NCBI GenBank assembly: GCA_963758025.1
Contig: CAVWUA010000001.1
Span: forward strand, 124,001 to 188,000
Direction: 5' to 3'
DNA length: 64,000 bases
Source of the DNA: CAVWUA01 sp963758025
GTDB lineage: Bacteria; Planctomycetota; Planctomycetia; Isosphaerales; Isosphaeraceae
Under the pieces are notes generated by a model that saw only the letters and a program-made list of their open reading frames with translations, was not told the DNA's origin and ran no database searches. Each line of letters opens with the position of its first letter. The first letter of the stretch is position 1. Both the position numbers and the translations under genes were made by a program. Positions 25,326 to 33,670 of this stretch are shown here, in pieces.

Positions 25326-26448
25326 GTGACCGAGCTGGACACCGACCAGTTCGTCGTCAGCATGGGGCCACAGCACCCGAGCACCCACGGCGTCTTCCGC
25401 ATGAACCTGCGGGTCGACGGCGAGACGATCGTCGGCCTGAAGCCGGTCATGGGCTACATGCACCGCAACCACGAGAAGATCGGCGAGCGGAACACGTTCC
25501 TGATGAACTTCCCGTTCACCGACCGGCTCGACTACCTGACCAGCATGGGCAACAACTTCGGCTATGCCCTGGCCGTCGAGCAACTGATGGGCGACGACGC
25601 GAAGCCCCCGGAGCGGGCCGAGTACATCCGGGTCATCATGGCCGAGCTGACCCGGATCGCCAGCCACATGTGGTCGATCGGCTTCCTGCTGAACGACCTC
25701 GGGGCGTTCTTCACCCCGGCCCTCTACGCGATCGAGGAGCGCGAGCTGATCCTCGACCTGTTCGAGTGGGCGGCCGGCAGCCGGATGATGTGCAACTACT
25801 TCCGGTTCGGCGGGGTCGCCTTCGACCTGCCCCCCGGCTGGGACGAGCGCTGCCGGGCGCATCGTCTACGACCGGCTGGACCGGAAGATCGACGAGCTGG
25901 ACCGCTACCTCTCGGGCAACGAGATCCTGCACGACCGCTGCAAGGGGGTCGGCGTGCTGACCCGCGAGCAGGCGATCGACTTCTCGACCGCCGGGCCGGT
26001 CCTGCGGGCCTCGGGCGTCCCTTACGACATCCGCCGCGCCGCCCCTTACAGCATCTACGACCGCTTCGACGTTCGACGTCATCTCGACGGAGAATGGCGA
26101 CATCTACGACCGGTATCTACGTCCGGCTCCAGGAGATGCGCGAGAGCGTCAAGATCCTCAAGCAGGCCCTGCGCGACCTGCCCGACGGGCCGATCCTGCC
26201 CGGGCAAGAAGAGCTATCAGATCAAGGTCCCGGCCGGCGAGGCGTATTCCCGCGTCGAGAACCCCAAGGGGGAACTCGGCTACTACGTCGTCTCCGACGG
26301 CGGCCCGACCGCCTACCGCTACCATGTCCGCAGCCCGAGCTTCATCAACCTGACCGCCCTGGAGCAGATGTGCCTGGGCCACACCATCGCCGACGTCGTG
26401 GGCATCCTCGGCAGCCTCGATATCGTGCTGGGGGAGGTTGACCGTTGA
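25326..26448 (+). CDS. nuoD: NADH-quinone oxidoreductase subunit D (four frameshifts)
   Basis: The 49-kDa subunit of complex I, which with NuoB lines the quinone cavity. The start block SMGPQHPSTHGVFR holds the quinone-site His. GYMHRNHEKIGE, ELTRIASHMW and the C-terminal LEQMCLGHTIADVVGILGSLDIVLGEVDR are all family-typical. Breaks are at about 25858 (CG lost from GCGCGC), 26070 (+G), 26113 (+1) and 26198 (+G). After correction the chain is about 374 residues from the GTG at 25326. That GTG lacks a ribosome binding site and no stop lies between it and NuoC, which favours a C-D or B-C-D fusion. Confidence 0.9.
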
Positions 26449-26467
26449 CGAAGAGGGCTGACGTGCG

Positions 26468-26646
26468 ATGAAGGTTCGCGAGATCGTTCGTAAACTGAGC
26501 GTGATGGCTGGGAGCTCGTCGATCGACGAGCGAGTCATCGGCAATCCACATCCGGTAGAGCGGGGTGACGACGGATCCGCGCAACATGCGGGACGAGTCC
26601 GATCGGAACGTCAGAGATTCTCGACAGGCAGGCTGGAGTCATAACA
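26468..26646 (+). pseudogene. hicA: Remnant of a HicA-type mRNA interferase toxin gene
   Basis: Read across several frame changes, the segment gives the HicA order: MKVREIVRKLS (start at the ATG 26468), DGWELVDRRASHRQS in another frame (from 26503) with the catalytic-His context SHRQ, VT (26561), NMRDE and finally RQAGWS (near 26620-26640). HicA proteins are about 60-80 residues with MKVREI..., DGW.LVR.RGSHRQ, G.VT.P... and a final LR.ILRQAG. About eight single-base differences would be needed to restore it, a density far above that of the flanking nuo genes. This is either genuine decay or a badly assembled patch. Confidence 0.55.
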
Positions 26647-26850
26647 TGAGCATCAGGCGATCGAGACTTCCGATTCGAACGGGACCGTCAGCGGAGGATC
26701 GCGGATCTCGCCGCGGACGAGGCCTGACTGGGACGTTCGTACAAGCCGGGTCGTTCGGATGCCACGAATGCGGATCGACCGCCTCGTGATCGGCATCGAT
26801 TGAGAATCTCTCCGCTCGCACCCGTCCTGTCTGCAGGAACCTCGATGGTT
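26646..26850 (+). pseudogene. Possible HicB-type antitoxin remnant
   Basis: Directly after the hicA-like segment, one frame gives AIETSDSNGTV, like the HicB opening 'AIVIE..DSN.SAYVPDLPGCVATG'. The DNA at about 26700-26735 (GGATCTC ... ACTGGGACG) can be aligned to codons for PDLPGCVATGT with several indels. The evidence is weak by itself and rests on position, since hicB normally follows hicA. Confidence 0.3.
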
Positions 26851-27229
26851 CGCTGGCAACGCAGCCGTGGACGCACTGGGCGAACTCATCAGATCTGAGC
26901 CGGCACCTGGACCGAGCGCCGAGGCGGACGATCTGACGGCCATCAACGCGATGCCGATGGTGTGATCACGAATGCGGATGACACTGGATGCGAGGATGAT
27001 CGTCGATCAACGAGTCCTGTGATCCCGCGTGCCGGAGCGAGGGCTTCAAGTCCTGGCCGGCCTCGGCTGGGATGGGCATTCCGCGTCTCGATGCACGGGC
27101 GTCGAGGGCCGGACAGCCGGTCGAGCGAAAGGGAACTTCAAGGGTCGATACGCCATCGGTTTCGGCGAGAACGCATGATAAGGTGACTCCGCGAGCGACG
27201 ATCGGCTTCAACGGCGAGAGGGCTGGTAT

Positions 27230-27937
27230 ATGAGCTTCGGTAAAGGTCTCATCATCGGTCACTTGGTCACGCTCCGGCGGTTCCTGCGCACGTTCTTCGT
27301 CGGCGGGGGCCGGACGCTCCAGCGTCGCGGGGGCGGGCACCAGCGGCTCGACTTCTTCCGCAAGCCCGAGCGCGGGGCCGAGCCGACGGTCCAGCAGGAC
27401 GCCAAGACCGAGGGGTTATTCACCGTCGAATACCCCGACGAACGCCTGCCGGTGTACGAGCGGTTCCGCGTCCTGCCGATGCTGATCTACGACACCGAGG
27501 ACGGCAACGTCCGCTGCACGTCGTGCAACATCTGCGCGAAGGTCTGCCCGCCCCAGTGCATCTGGATGACCCAGGCGCAGAACCCCAAGGGGGGGCCGGT
27601 CCCCTTGCCGGAAGATTTCTACATTGATATGGACGTCTGCATGAACTGCGGGTTCTGTTCCGAGTACTGCCCGTTCGACGCGATCAAGATGGACCACAAC
27701 TTCGAGCTGTCGAACTACGAGCGGCAGCAGACCCACATCTTCAGCCTGCAGGATCTGCTGGTCTCCAGCGACTTCTACGCGAAGACCCACCCCGAGGCCT
27801 GGAACAGCGCCGAGGAGGTGGCCGAGCGGAACAAGGTGGCGAAGAAGAAGGACCAGAGGCTCCAGAAGGCCCTCGCCGCCGGCACCCGCCCGGCCGCGGC
27901 CAAGCCGGCACCGGCGGCCAAGCCGGCGAAGGTTTAG
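27230..27937 (+). CDS. nuoI: NADH-quinone oxidoreductase subunit I (2x[4Fe-4S])
   Basis: A 235-residue ferredoxin-like subunit that carries electrons through clusters N6a/N6b to NuoB. Two complete cluster motifs are present: CTSCNICAKVCP (C96, C99, C102, C106) and CMNCGFCSEYCP (C137, C140, C143, C147). The N-terminal LITRRF-like helix region lies at 10-25. The C-terminus is extended by a Lys/Ala/Pro-rich tail (AAKPAPAAKPAKV), echoing the linker after NuoB. The frame is intact, unlike the preceding nuoBCD. Confidence 0.95.
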   Translation: MSFGKGLIIGHLVTLRRFLRTFFVGGGRTLQRRGGGHQRLDFFRKPERGAEPTVQQDAKTEGLFTVEYPDERLPVYERFRVLPMLIYDTEDGNVRCTSCNICAKVCPPQCIWMTQAQNPKGGPVPLPEDFYIDMDVCMNCGFCSEYCPFDAIKMDHNFELSNYERQQTHIFSLQDLLVSSDFYAKTHPEAWNSAEEVAERNKVAKKKDQRLQKALAAGTRPAAAKPAPAAKPAKV

Positions 27938-28041
27938 CTGTCGAATGAGAATCTGTTGATTTTGCGGAAAGGGTCTTGGTAGGTCCTTGAGCCGCCCCGT
28001 CCGCACCGTTAAGATGTCGCTCCGATCGAGGAAACCGTTTG

Positions 28042-28303
28042 ATGATCCCCAGTCCGCCGAAGCCGAAATTCGAACCCGGAACTCGTGTGCGAGTCGTGCA
28101 GCACGTGCGCGTTGGTCATCGTCGCTGGACGACTCGAGGTCGTCGGCAACGTGGAACTTGAAGGAATCCGCCCCGTCGGCGGCATGGAGATGGGGGGCAA
28201 GGCCCTCTACTGCCATCAGCCGACCCTGCGGCTCCGCAAGGACGACGGCGAGATCACCGTCGTCACGCTCGACGAGAACACCGAGGTTCACGAAGTACGC
28301 TGA
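28042..28303 (+). CDS. Small conserved hypothetical protein between nuoI and nuoA (one frameshift)
   Basis: About 86 residues after repair of one extra C at about 28123: the first part reads MIPSPPKPKFEPGTRVRVV and VRVGHRRWTT, the second EVVGNVELEGIRPVGGMEMG, ALYCHQPTLRLRKDDGEITV and LDENTEVHEV. The second half is the longer open frame. It looks like a small all-beta (SH3- or KOW-like) protein. I have the impression of similar short proteins in other planctomycetes, with no known function. It is not a complex I subunit that I recognise. Confidence 0.6.
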
Positions 28304-28372
28304 TGATCTGATCCCGAACCGAACGTGCCCGATCGCGGGCATCCTGTCCATGAGACCGACGAGGGCGGCGCG

Positions 28373-28735
28373 ATGCTCTTGATTCACCAGTACATCTTCA
28401 TCGGCCTCTTGCTGCTGGGGGCGATCGGTTTCGCCCTGGCCCCCCTGGTGGTCGTCGCCCTGGTGGCCCCCCGCAAGCGGTCGAAGTCGAAGTACGACGT
28501 GTACGAGTGCGGCGTGCTCACGCACGGCGAGACGTGGGTCCGGTTCCGGATCCAGTATTACATCTATGCCTTGCTGTTCGTCATCTTCGACATCGAGACG
28601 GTCTTCCTCTACCCCTGGGCCGTCAGCTACGCCGGCCTGGGGCTGTTCGCGCTGATCGAGATGGTGGTCTTCCTCGTGATGCTCGCCATCGGCCTGGCGT
28701 ATGCCTGGGGCCGGGGCATGCTGCGCTGGGTCTGA
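28373..28735 (+). CDS. nuoA: NADH-quinone oxidoreductase subunit A
   Basis: A 120-residue membrane subunit with three transmembrane helices (about 6-30, 63-85 and 90-112). The family motif KYDVYECGV (TM1-2 loop, with the Cys of the ECG motif) and FRIQYYIYALLFVIFDIETVF with the conserved acidic DIE are present. ATG 28373 is chosen over an upstream GTG because it gives the normal length. Frame intact. Confidence 0.94.
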   Translation: MLLIHQYIFIGLLLLGAIGFALAPLVVVALVAPRKRSKSKYDVYECGVLTHGETWVRFRIQYYIYALLFVIFDIETVFLYPWAVSYAGLGLFALIEMVVFLVMLAIGLAYAWGRGMLRWV

Positions 28736-28810
28736 ATTGAGCGACGTTTCGAGCCGATCGCGGAGAGAAGAGAGAGCGTCCCGCCCCTGGTTGTTTGAGG
28801 AGCTCGCACG

Positions 28811-30141
28811 GTGAATCTCGCGTCCACCTTCGCCTCGCCGGTTCTCCTGGCCCAGCAATCCGCCTCGTGGTGGGATCGTGACTGGCTCGGGGTGACGCAC
28901 CATCAGTGGATCGTCTGGATTCTCTGGCTGGCCGTGGGGTTCTTCGGGCTCTTCCCGGGGATCGTCGCCTACATGGTCTGGGCCGAGCGCAAGGTCGCCG
29001 CGCGGTTTCAGGACCGGATCGGGCCGAACCGGGTCGGCCCCCTGGGGCTGCTTGCAGCCGATCGCCGACGCGATCAAGCTGATCACGAAGGAGAACATCG
29101 TCCCGAGGATCGCCGACCGCTGGGTCCACATCCTCGCGCCGGTGCTCCTGTTGATCTCGGCGTTCCTGGTCCTGGCGGTCGTGCCGTTCGGCTTCGGCAC
29201 GCTCGACCTGGAGCACAACCGCCTGCGAGGGCTGGTCCCGGTGGACCTGCCGGTCGGGCCTGCTCTACCTGATCGCCGTTTCGAGCCTGTCGTCGCTGGG
29301 GATCTTCCTGGCCGGGTGGGCCAGCCGGAACAAGTACTCGCTCCTGGGGTCGATGCGGGCCGTCGCGCAACTGGTCTCGTACGAGATCCCGCAGGTGCTG
29401 GCGACCGTGCCGGTGATCCTCTGGACGGGCAGCCTGAGCCTCGTGGCGATCATGAACCAGCAGGTCGAACACGGCTGGTTCCTGTTCTCGCCGCCGGGCC
29501 TGCTGGCGTTCGTGCTCCTGACGATCGCCAATATCGCCGAGGTCAACCGCACGCCGTTCGACCTGCCCGAGGCGGAGTCGGAGATCATCGCCGGCTATCA
29601 CACCGAGTATTCCGGGATGCGGTTCGGCCTGTTCTTCCTGGCGGAGTACCTGAGCGTCTTCGGCGTCAGTTGCCTGGGCACGGTCCTGTTCCTGGGGGCG
29701 GGGGCCGTGCCGTTCACCAGCTTCCCGAAAGGGCTACTGACCGACACCTGGCCCTCGATCATCCTGGTCAACGCGATCACCATCGGGTCGTTCACCTTGA
29801 AGGTGTTCCTCTACGTCTTCCTGATGTTCTGGATCCGGGCGACCCTGCCGCGCATGCGGGTGGACCGCCTGATGAACTTCGCGTGGAAGTTCCTGATCCC
29901 CCTGAGCCTGGTCAACATCATGCTCGCGGCCGTCTGGTTCGAGATTGTCATGCGTCGGCCCTTGCATACGTACTGGAAGTTCGTGGACCTGACGGCGCTG
30001 GTCGGCTGGGCGGTGACCTTGCCGATCGTGCTCGTGGCGATCTGGGGCTTCGGGCGGCTCCTGCGGGCGGGCCAGGCCGAGCCGTCACCCGCTTCTCCCG
30101 CGAGTCGAGGCCCGCGGCAGGTCGCCGCGACGGCACGCTGA
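28811..30141 (+). CDS. nuoH: NADH-quinone oxidoreductase subunit H (two frameshifts)
   Basis: NuoH forms part of the quinone chamber and links it to the proton channels. Conserved blocks are MVWAERKVAARFQDRIGPNRVGP, QPIADAIKLITKE, EIPQVLATVPVIL, IAEVNRTPFDLPEAESEIIAGYHTEYSGM and FWIRATLPRMRVDRLM, quoted here as separate family signatures. Extra bases at about 29052 (T) and 29259 (G) break the frame. The corrected chain is about 443 residues, longer than usual because of an N-terminal extension and a Pro/Ser tail. The GTG at 28811 has GAGGAG upstream. Confidence 0.92.
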
Positions 30142-30209
30142 GATAGACGTCGCAATACCCTGAGTCGGGCCGCCGGTCGGCCCCGAGACGGTCGGAGACG
30201 CTTACCTTG

Positions 30210-30910
30210 ATGCGCATCCTGTTCGGACTGATCGCGACGCTCGGCGTGCTGGCGGCCCTTGGGACGGTTCTGGCCCGCAACCTCGTCCACGCGGCGCTGT
30301 TCCTGGTGGCGTTCTTCTTTCTGGTCGCCTGCCAGTTCGTGCTCCTGGAGGCCGAGTTCATGGCGGCCATGCAGGTGCTCGTCTATATCGGGGCCGTGGC
30401 GATCCTCTTGATGTTCGGGATCATGCTCACGCGGAACATTCAGGGGGACGAGACGACCGGCGGCCACTGGGTCCTGAAGATCCCGGCGGCCGTGGCGAGC
30501 CTCGCCGTGCTGGCGGTTCTGGTCGTCGGCATCATGGACGAAGCCGGACGAGGAACCCGCATCGTCCTGGACGCGCACCCGTAGCCGTCCGCCCGCCACC
30601 GCGCTGGACTCGGACGCCACCGTCGCCGATCCCCGGAGCGTCGCGATCAACAACATGGGACAGGCCGTCGGCAATCGAAATGATGACCCGGTTCGTCGTG
30701 CCGTTCGAGGTCGCCGGCCTGCTGCTGACGGCGGCGGTCGTCGGGGCCCTGGCCCTGGCTCAGGGAGAGCCCGAGGACGAGTCCGCCCCCCGGAGCGGCT
30801 CGCTCGCGACCCAGCGACACGGAACGACCCTCGGACCGGGCAACGGTCAGCCCGCCGGCACGGCGGCCCCCACGACGACCTCCACCACCTCCGCGAGCGC
30901 CCCGCGATGA
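30210..30910 (+). CDS. nuoJ: NADH-quinone oxidoreductase subunit J (two frameshifts)
   Basis: A membrane subunit. The first three helices are in one frame (ILFGLIATLGVLAALGTVL, ALFLVAFFFLVACQFVLLE, MQVLVYIGAVAILLMFGIML, each family-typical). After GIMDEAGR the frame changes at about 30560 and again at about 30683, where the last helix appears (FVVPFEVAGLLLTAAVVGAL). A Ser/Thr/Pro-rich C-terminal tail follows. The final TGA overlaps the nuoK ATG (ATGA, 30907-30910), indicating translational coupling. Confidence 0.88.
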
Positions 30911-31236
30911 ACAACGACATCCCGCTGAGCTGGTTCCTCTACTTCGCGTCGGCCGCGTTCGTCATCGGCCTGTTTGGCGTACTGATTCGCCGCAACGCAA
31001 TCGCCGTGCTGATGGCGATCGAGATCATGCTCAACGCGGCCAACATCAACCTCGTCGCCTTCTGGCGCTACGGGGCCACGCCCCCCGGCGAGGGGCCGGT
31101 CACGGGGGTGATGATGGCCCTGTTCGTCATCACGATCGCCGCGGCCGAGGTCGCCGTCGGCATCGGCCTGATCCTGCTCTGCTACCGCCGCTGGAAGGCC
31201 GCCGACGTCGATCGCTACGACAGCCTGGCCGGCTGA
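30907..31236 (+). CDS. nuoK: NADH-quinone oxidoreductase subunit K
   Basis: A 109-residue membrane subunit with three helices. The conserved Glu residues are in VLMAIEIMLNAANINL (helix 2) and IAAAEVAVGIGLIL (helix 3), part of the proton path. It starts inside the nuoJ stop codon. Frame intact. Confidence 0.95.
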   Translation: MNNDIPLSWFLYFASAAFVIGLFGVLIRRNAIAVLMAIEIMLNAANINLVAFWRYGATPPGEGPVTGVMMALFVITIAAAEVAVGIGLILLCYRRWKAADVDRYDSLAG

Positions 31237-31281
31237 CCGTTCCCCAACGACGAGACGAACACCCCTGCGAGACCCGGTTCC

Positions 31282-33010
31282 ATGCCGACGATCAACGCCC
31301 AAGACTTCTGGTTCATCGCTCCCGAGATCCTCCTGACGTCCCTGGGTCTGGTCGTGCTGATCGTCGATTTCGCCGGTTTACGGCAGGTTGCGAGCGCGCG
31401 GCGGCGGGTGATCCTCGGCGGCCTGACTCTGCTCGGCAGCCTGGGGGTTCTTCTCTACACCCTCTGGCCGTTCCTGAGCGAGGGCCTGGCCTTCTACGGC
31501 CTGGCGCATCCGTCCAGCGAGGTAGCGACGGACCTCGACCCGATCCTGTTCTTCGGCACGATCGCCGGCGATGCCCTGACCGTGCGGATGAACATCCTGA
31601 TCCTCGCTCTGCTGGCGCTGGTCGTCGGGCTGTCCATGGCCTGGCATTTCACCGACCACTGGGGCGAATACTACGCCTTGCTGTGCTGGTCGGGCGTGGG
31701 GATGATGCTCCTGATCGCCGCCGAGGAACTGCTGACGCTGTTCCTGACGCTCGAAATGATGACGCTGTGTCTCTACATGATCACGGCGTTCGAGAAATCG
31801 CGGCGGCGGTCGGCCGAAGGGGGCCTGAAATATTTCGTGTATGGCTCGGTCTCCTCGGCGATGTTCCTGTTCGGTCTGAGCCTGCTGTACGGCCTGACCG
31901 GAACGACCCAGCTTGAAGGGATCGCCCTGGCCCTTCGAAGTTCGACCGGAGCCCCGCTCGGGCTGGAGGGGAACGTCGCGGGGGGCGTGGCGGTTCTTTT
32001 GGTGCTCGTCGGCTTCGGGTTCAAGGTCGCGGCGGTCCCGTTCCACCAGTGGGCGCCCGACGCCTACGAGGGGGCCCCGGCTCCGGTCGCGGCCTGGGTC
32101 GCCTCCGGCTCGAAGATCGCCAGCTTCGTGGCGATGATGAAGGTCCTGGTCCACGCGCTGGACGCCTGGTCCGTGCGGGGCGACATTATTGACAGCCCCG
32201 GCTGGGTCGGCATCCTGGCGTTGATCGCGGCGTTGACGATGACCTTCGGCAACCTCGCCGCCCTGGCCCAGACGAACCTGAAGCGGCTCCTGGCCTATTC
32301 GTCGATCGCCCACGCCGGTTATCTGCTCGTCGGGGTGATCGCGGCCGCCGTGTCGGTCGATCGCGACGCCGCCGGCGCGGTCCTGTTTTATCTGATCATC
32401 TACGGCCTGACGACCGTCGGCGCCTTCGCCGTGGCGGCCTGGCTGGTCCGCGACCATGCCAGCGACGACCTGGACGACCTCAACGGCCTGGGGTTCCAGT
32501 CTCCCGGCCCTGGCCGTCTGCATCGTGCTCCTGATGCTCTCGCTGATCGGGATGCCCCCTCTGGCCGGCTTCTTCGGCAAGCTCTACATGTTCATGGAAG
32601 CGCTCAACGCCGAGGGGCCGGGCGGTCAGGCCCTGACGTGGCTCGTCGCCCTGGGGTTGCTCAACAGCGTCTTCTCGGCGTTCTATTACGTGCGCGTGCT
32701 CAAGGCGATGTTCCTCCGCGACCCGGGCCGGGTGGCGTCGGTCAGTCCCTCGTCGGGCATCACCTGGCCGATCGTGCTGGCGACCGCGGCGGTGGTCGGC
32801 TTCGGCCTGTTTCCGGCCCCCCTGCTCGATTCGATGACGGCCGCCGCCGTGCCGATGCTCTCCTCCAGCGGCAAGGTGGTCGCGCAGACCGCCGCGCTGA
32901 GCAAGTACGACACCGAAGCCGACCCGGATCTGAGCCCCGAGATCGCGGCCCGGCAAGAGGAAGAATACATCAAGAGCGCCCGCCGCAAGCTCCAGGTCAG
33001 ACAACCCTGA
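31282..33010 (+). CDS. nuoN: NADH-quinone oxidoreductase subunit N (one frameshift)
   Basis: An antiporter-like proton-pumping subunit of about 575 residues. Family blocks include EELLTLFLTLEMMTLCLY with the channel Glu, FKVAAVPFHQWAPDAYEGAP with the Lys and His, and LAYSSIAHAGYLLVGV. An extra C at about 32503 breaks the frame after LNGLGFQS, and the second half resumes with MPPLAGFFGKLY. It follows nuoK directly by 45 bases. The antiporter-like subunits L and M, which usually lie between K and N, are missing here. Confidence 0.92.
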
Positions 33011-33085
33011 CCCCAGGCGGGTCGGCGTATCGGAGACGAGACCCCGGGACCTCAACCCACGCTCTCGCGGAGACGACGCAGTCCG

Positions 33086-33502
33086 ATGGCGATCATCAAC
33101 ACCTTTCCGAAATGCCTTGAAAGTCCCTACCTGTTCAAGGACGACGAGGCGCCGCACCGGATCGGCGGCCTGCTGGCGACGGCGGCGGACCGGCTGGAAG
33201 CCGCCGCCAACATCCAGACCAGCGGCCAGGGGGACCCGGCGGACGTCAGCTTTCTGAGCTACGAGGCGATGTTCGCCTGCCTCCGTGCCCTCGTGTATCA
33301 CAAGGGCTACCGCGAGGCCGGCTTGCGCTGCCTGCTCCTGGCGTGCGAGGAGCTGTACGTCCGACCCGGCCTGCTCGACGCCTCCCACCTGATCGCCTTC
33401 GAACGGGCGCAGGGGTTGAAGACCCCACCGGCCGAGAATCTGGCCGCCGCGTCGGCCTTCGTGAAGCGGACTCTGGAGATTCTCAAGAAATCCGCGGAAT
33501 GA
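33086..33502 (+). CDS. HEPN-like hypothetical protein (138 aa)
   Basis: A 138-residue helical protein. SYEAMFACLRALVYHKGYREAG and the C-terminal AAASAFVKRTLEILKK resemble the helix pattern of HEPN domains. The RNase-type R-x4-6-H motif is not seen, so this may be a non-catalytic HEPN. It follows nuoN by 75 bases on the same strand, but an operon link is uncertain. No nucleotidyltransferase partner is adjacent. Confidence 0.6.
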   Translation: MAIINTFPKCLESPYLFKDDEAPHRIGGLLATAADRLEAAANIQTSGQGDPADVSFLSYEAMFACLRALVYHKGYREAGLRCLLLACEELYVRPGLLDASHLIAFERAQGLKTPPAENLAAASAFVKRTLEILKKSAE

Positions 33503-33670
33503 CCTCTCGGCTGGACGTCTTCCGTTGGCTCATCGTCCGGGCCGACCTTGACCGTTCGGACGATAGATGCCATAACTCGGCACCCCGTCGTTTACGATCC
33601 CTTTGAAGCCGCCGACCCTGTTGCGCACCCAGTTTCCGCGACCTCCGTCAAGGATGATGAGGAGTCAGGA

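Larger units (their letters stand above)
26449..27229 (+). other. 781-base stretch inside the nuo locus without an intact gene
   Basis: The stretch from the nuoD stop to nuoI has no open frame of known type. Its first 180 bases contain hicA-like fragments and the next 200 weak hicB-like fragments (separate entries). For the rest, about 26850-27229, I see nothing recognisable apart from short frames with many Arg and Gly. Insertion or poor assembly could explain it. Confidence 0.5.

Noticed and set aside
23773..26448. Programmed ribosomal frameshifting in nuoBCD
   Set aside because: Ten breaks of both directions and no shared slippery sequence; similar breaks occur in unrelated genes. Assembly error is simpler.
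27416..29218. A 600-codon minus-strand frame
   Set aside because: It is antisense to nuoI, nuoA and nuoH, whose motifs are certain; composition-driven artefact.
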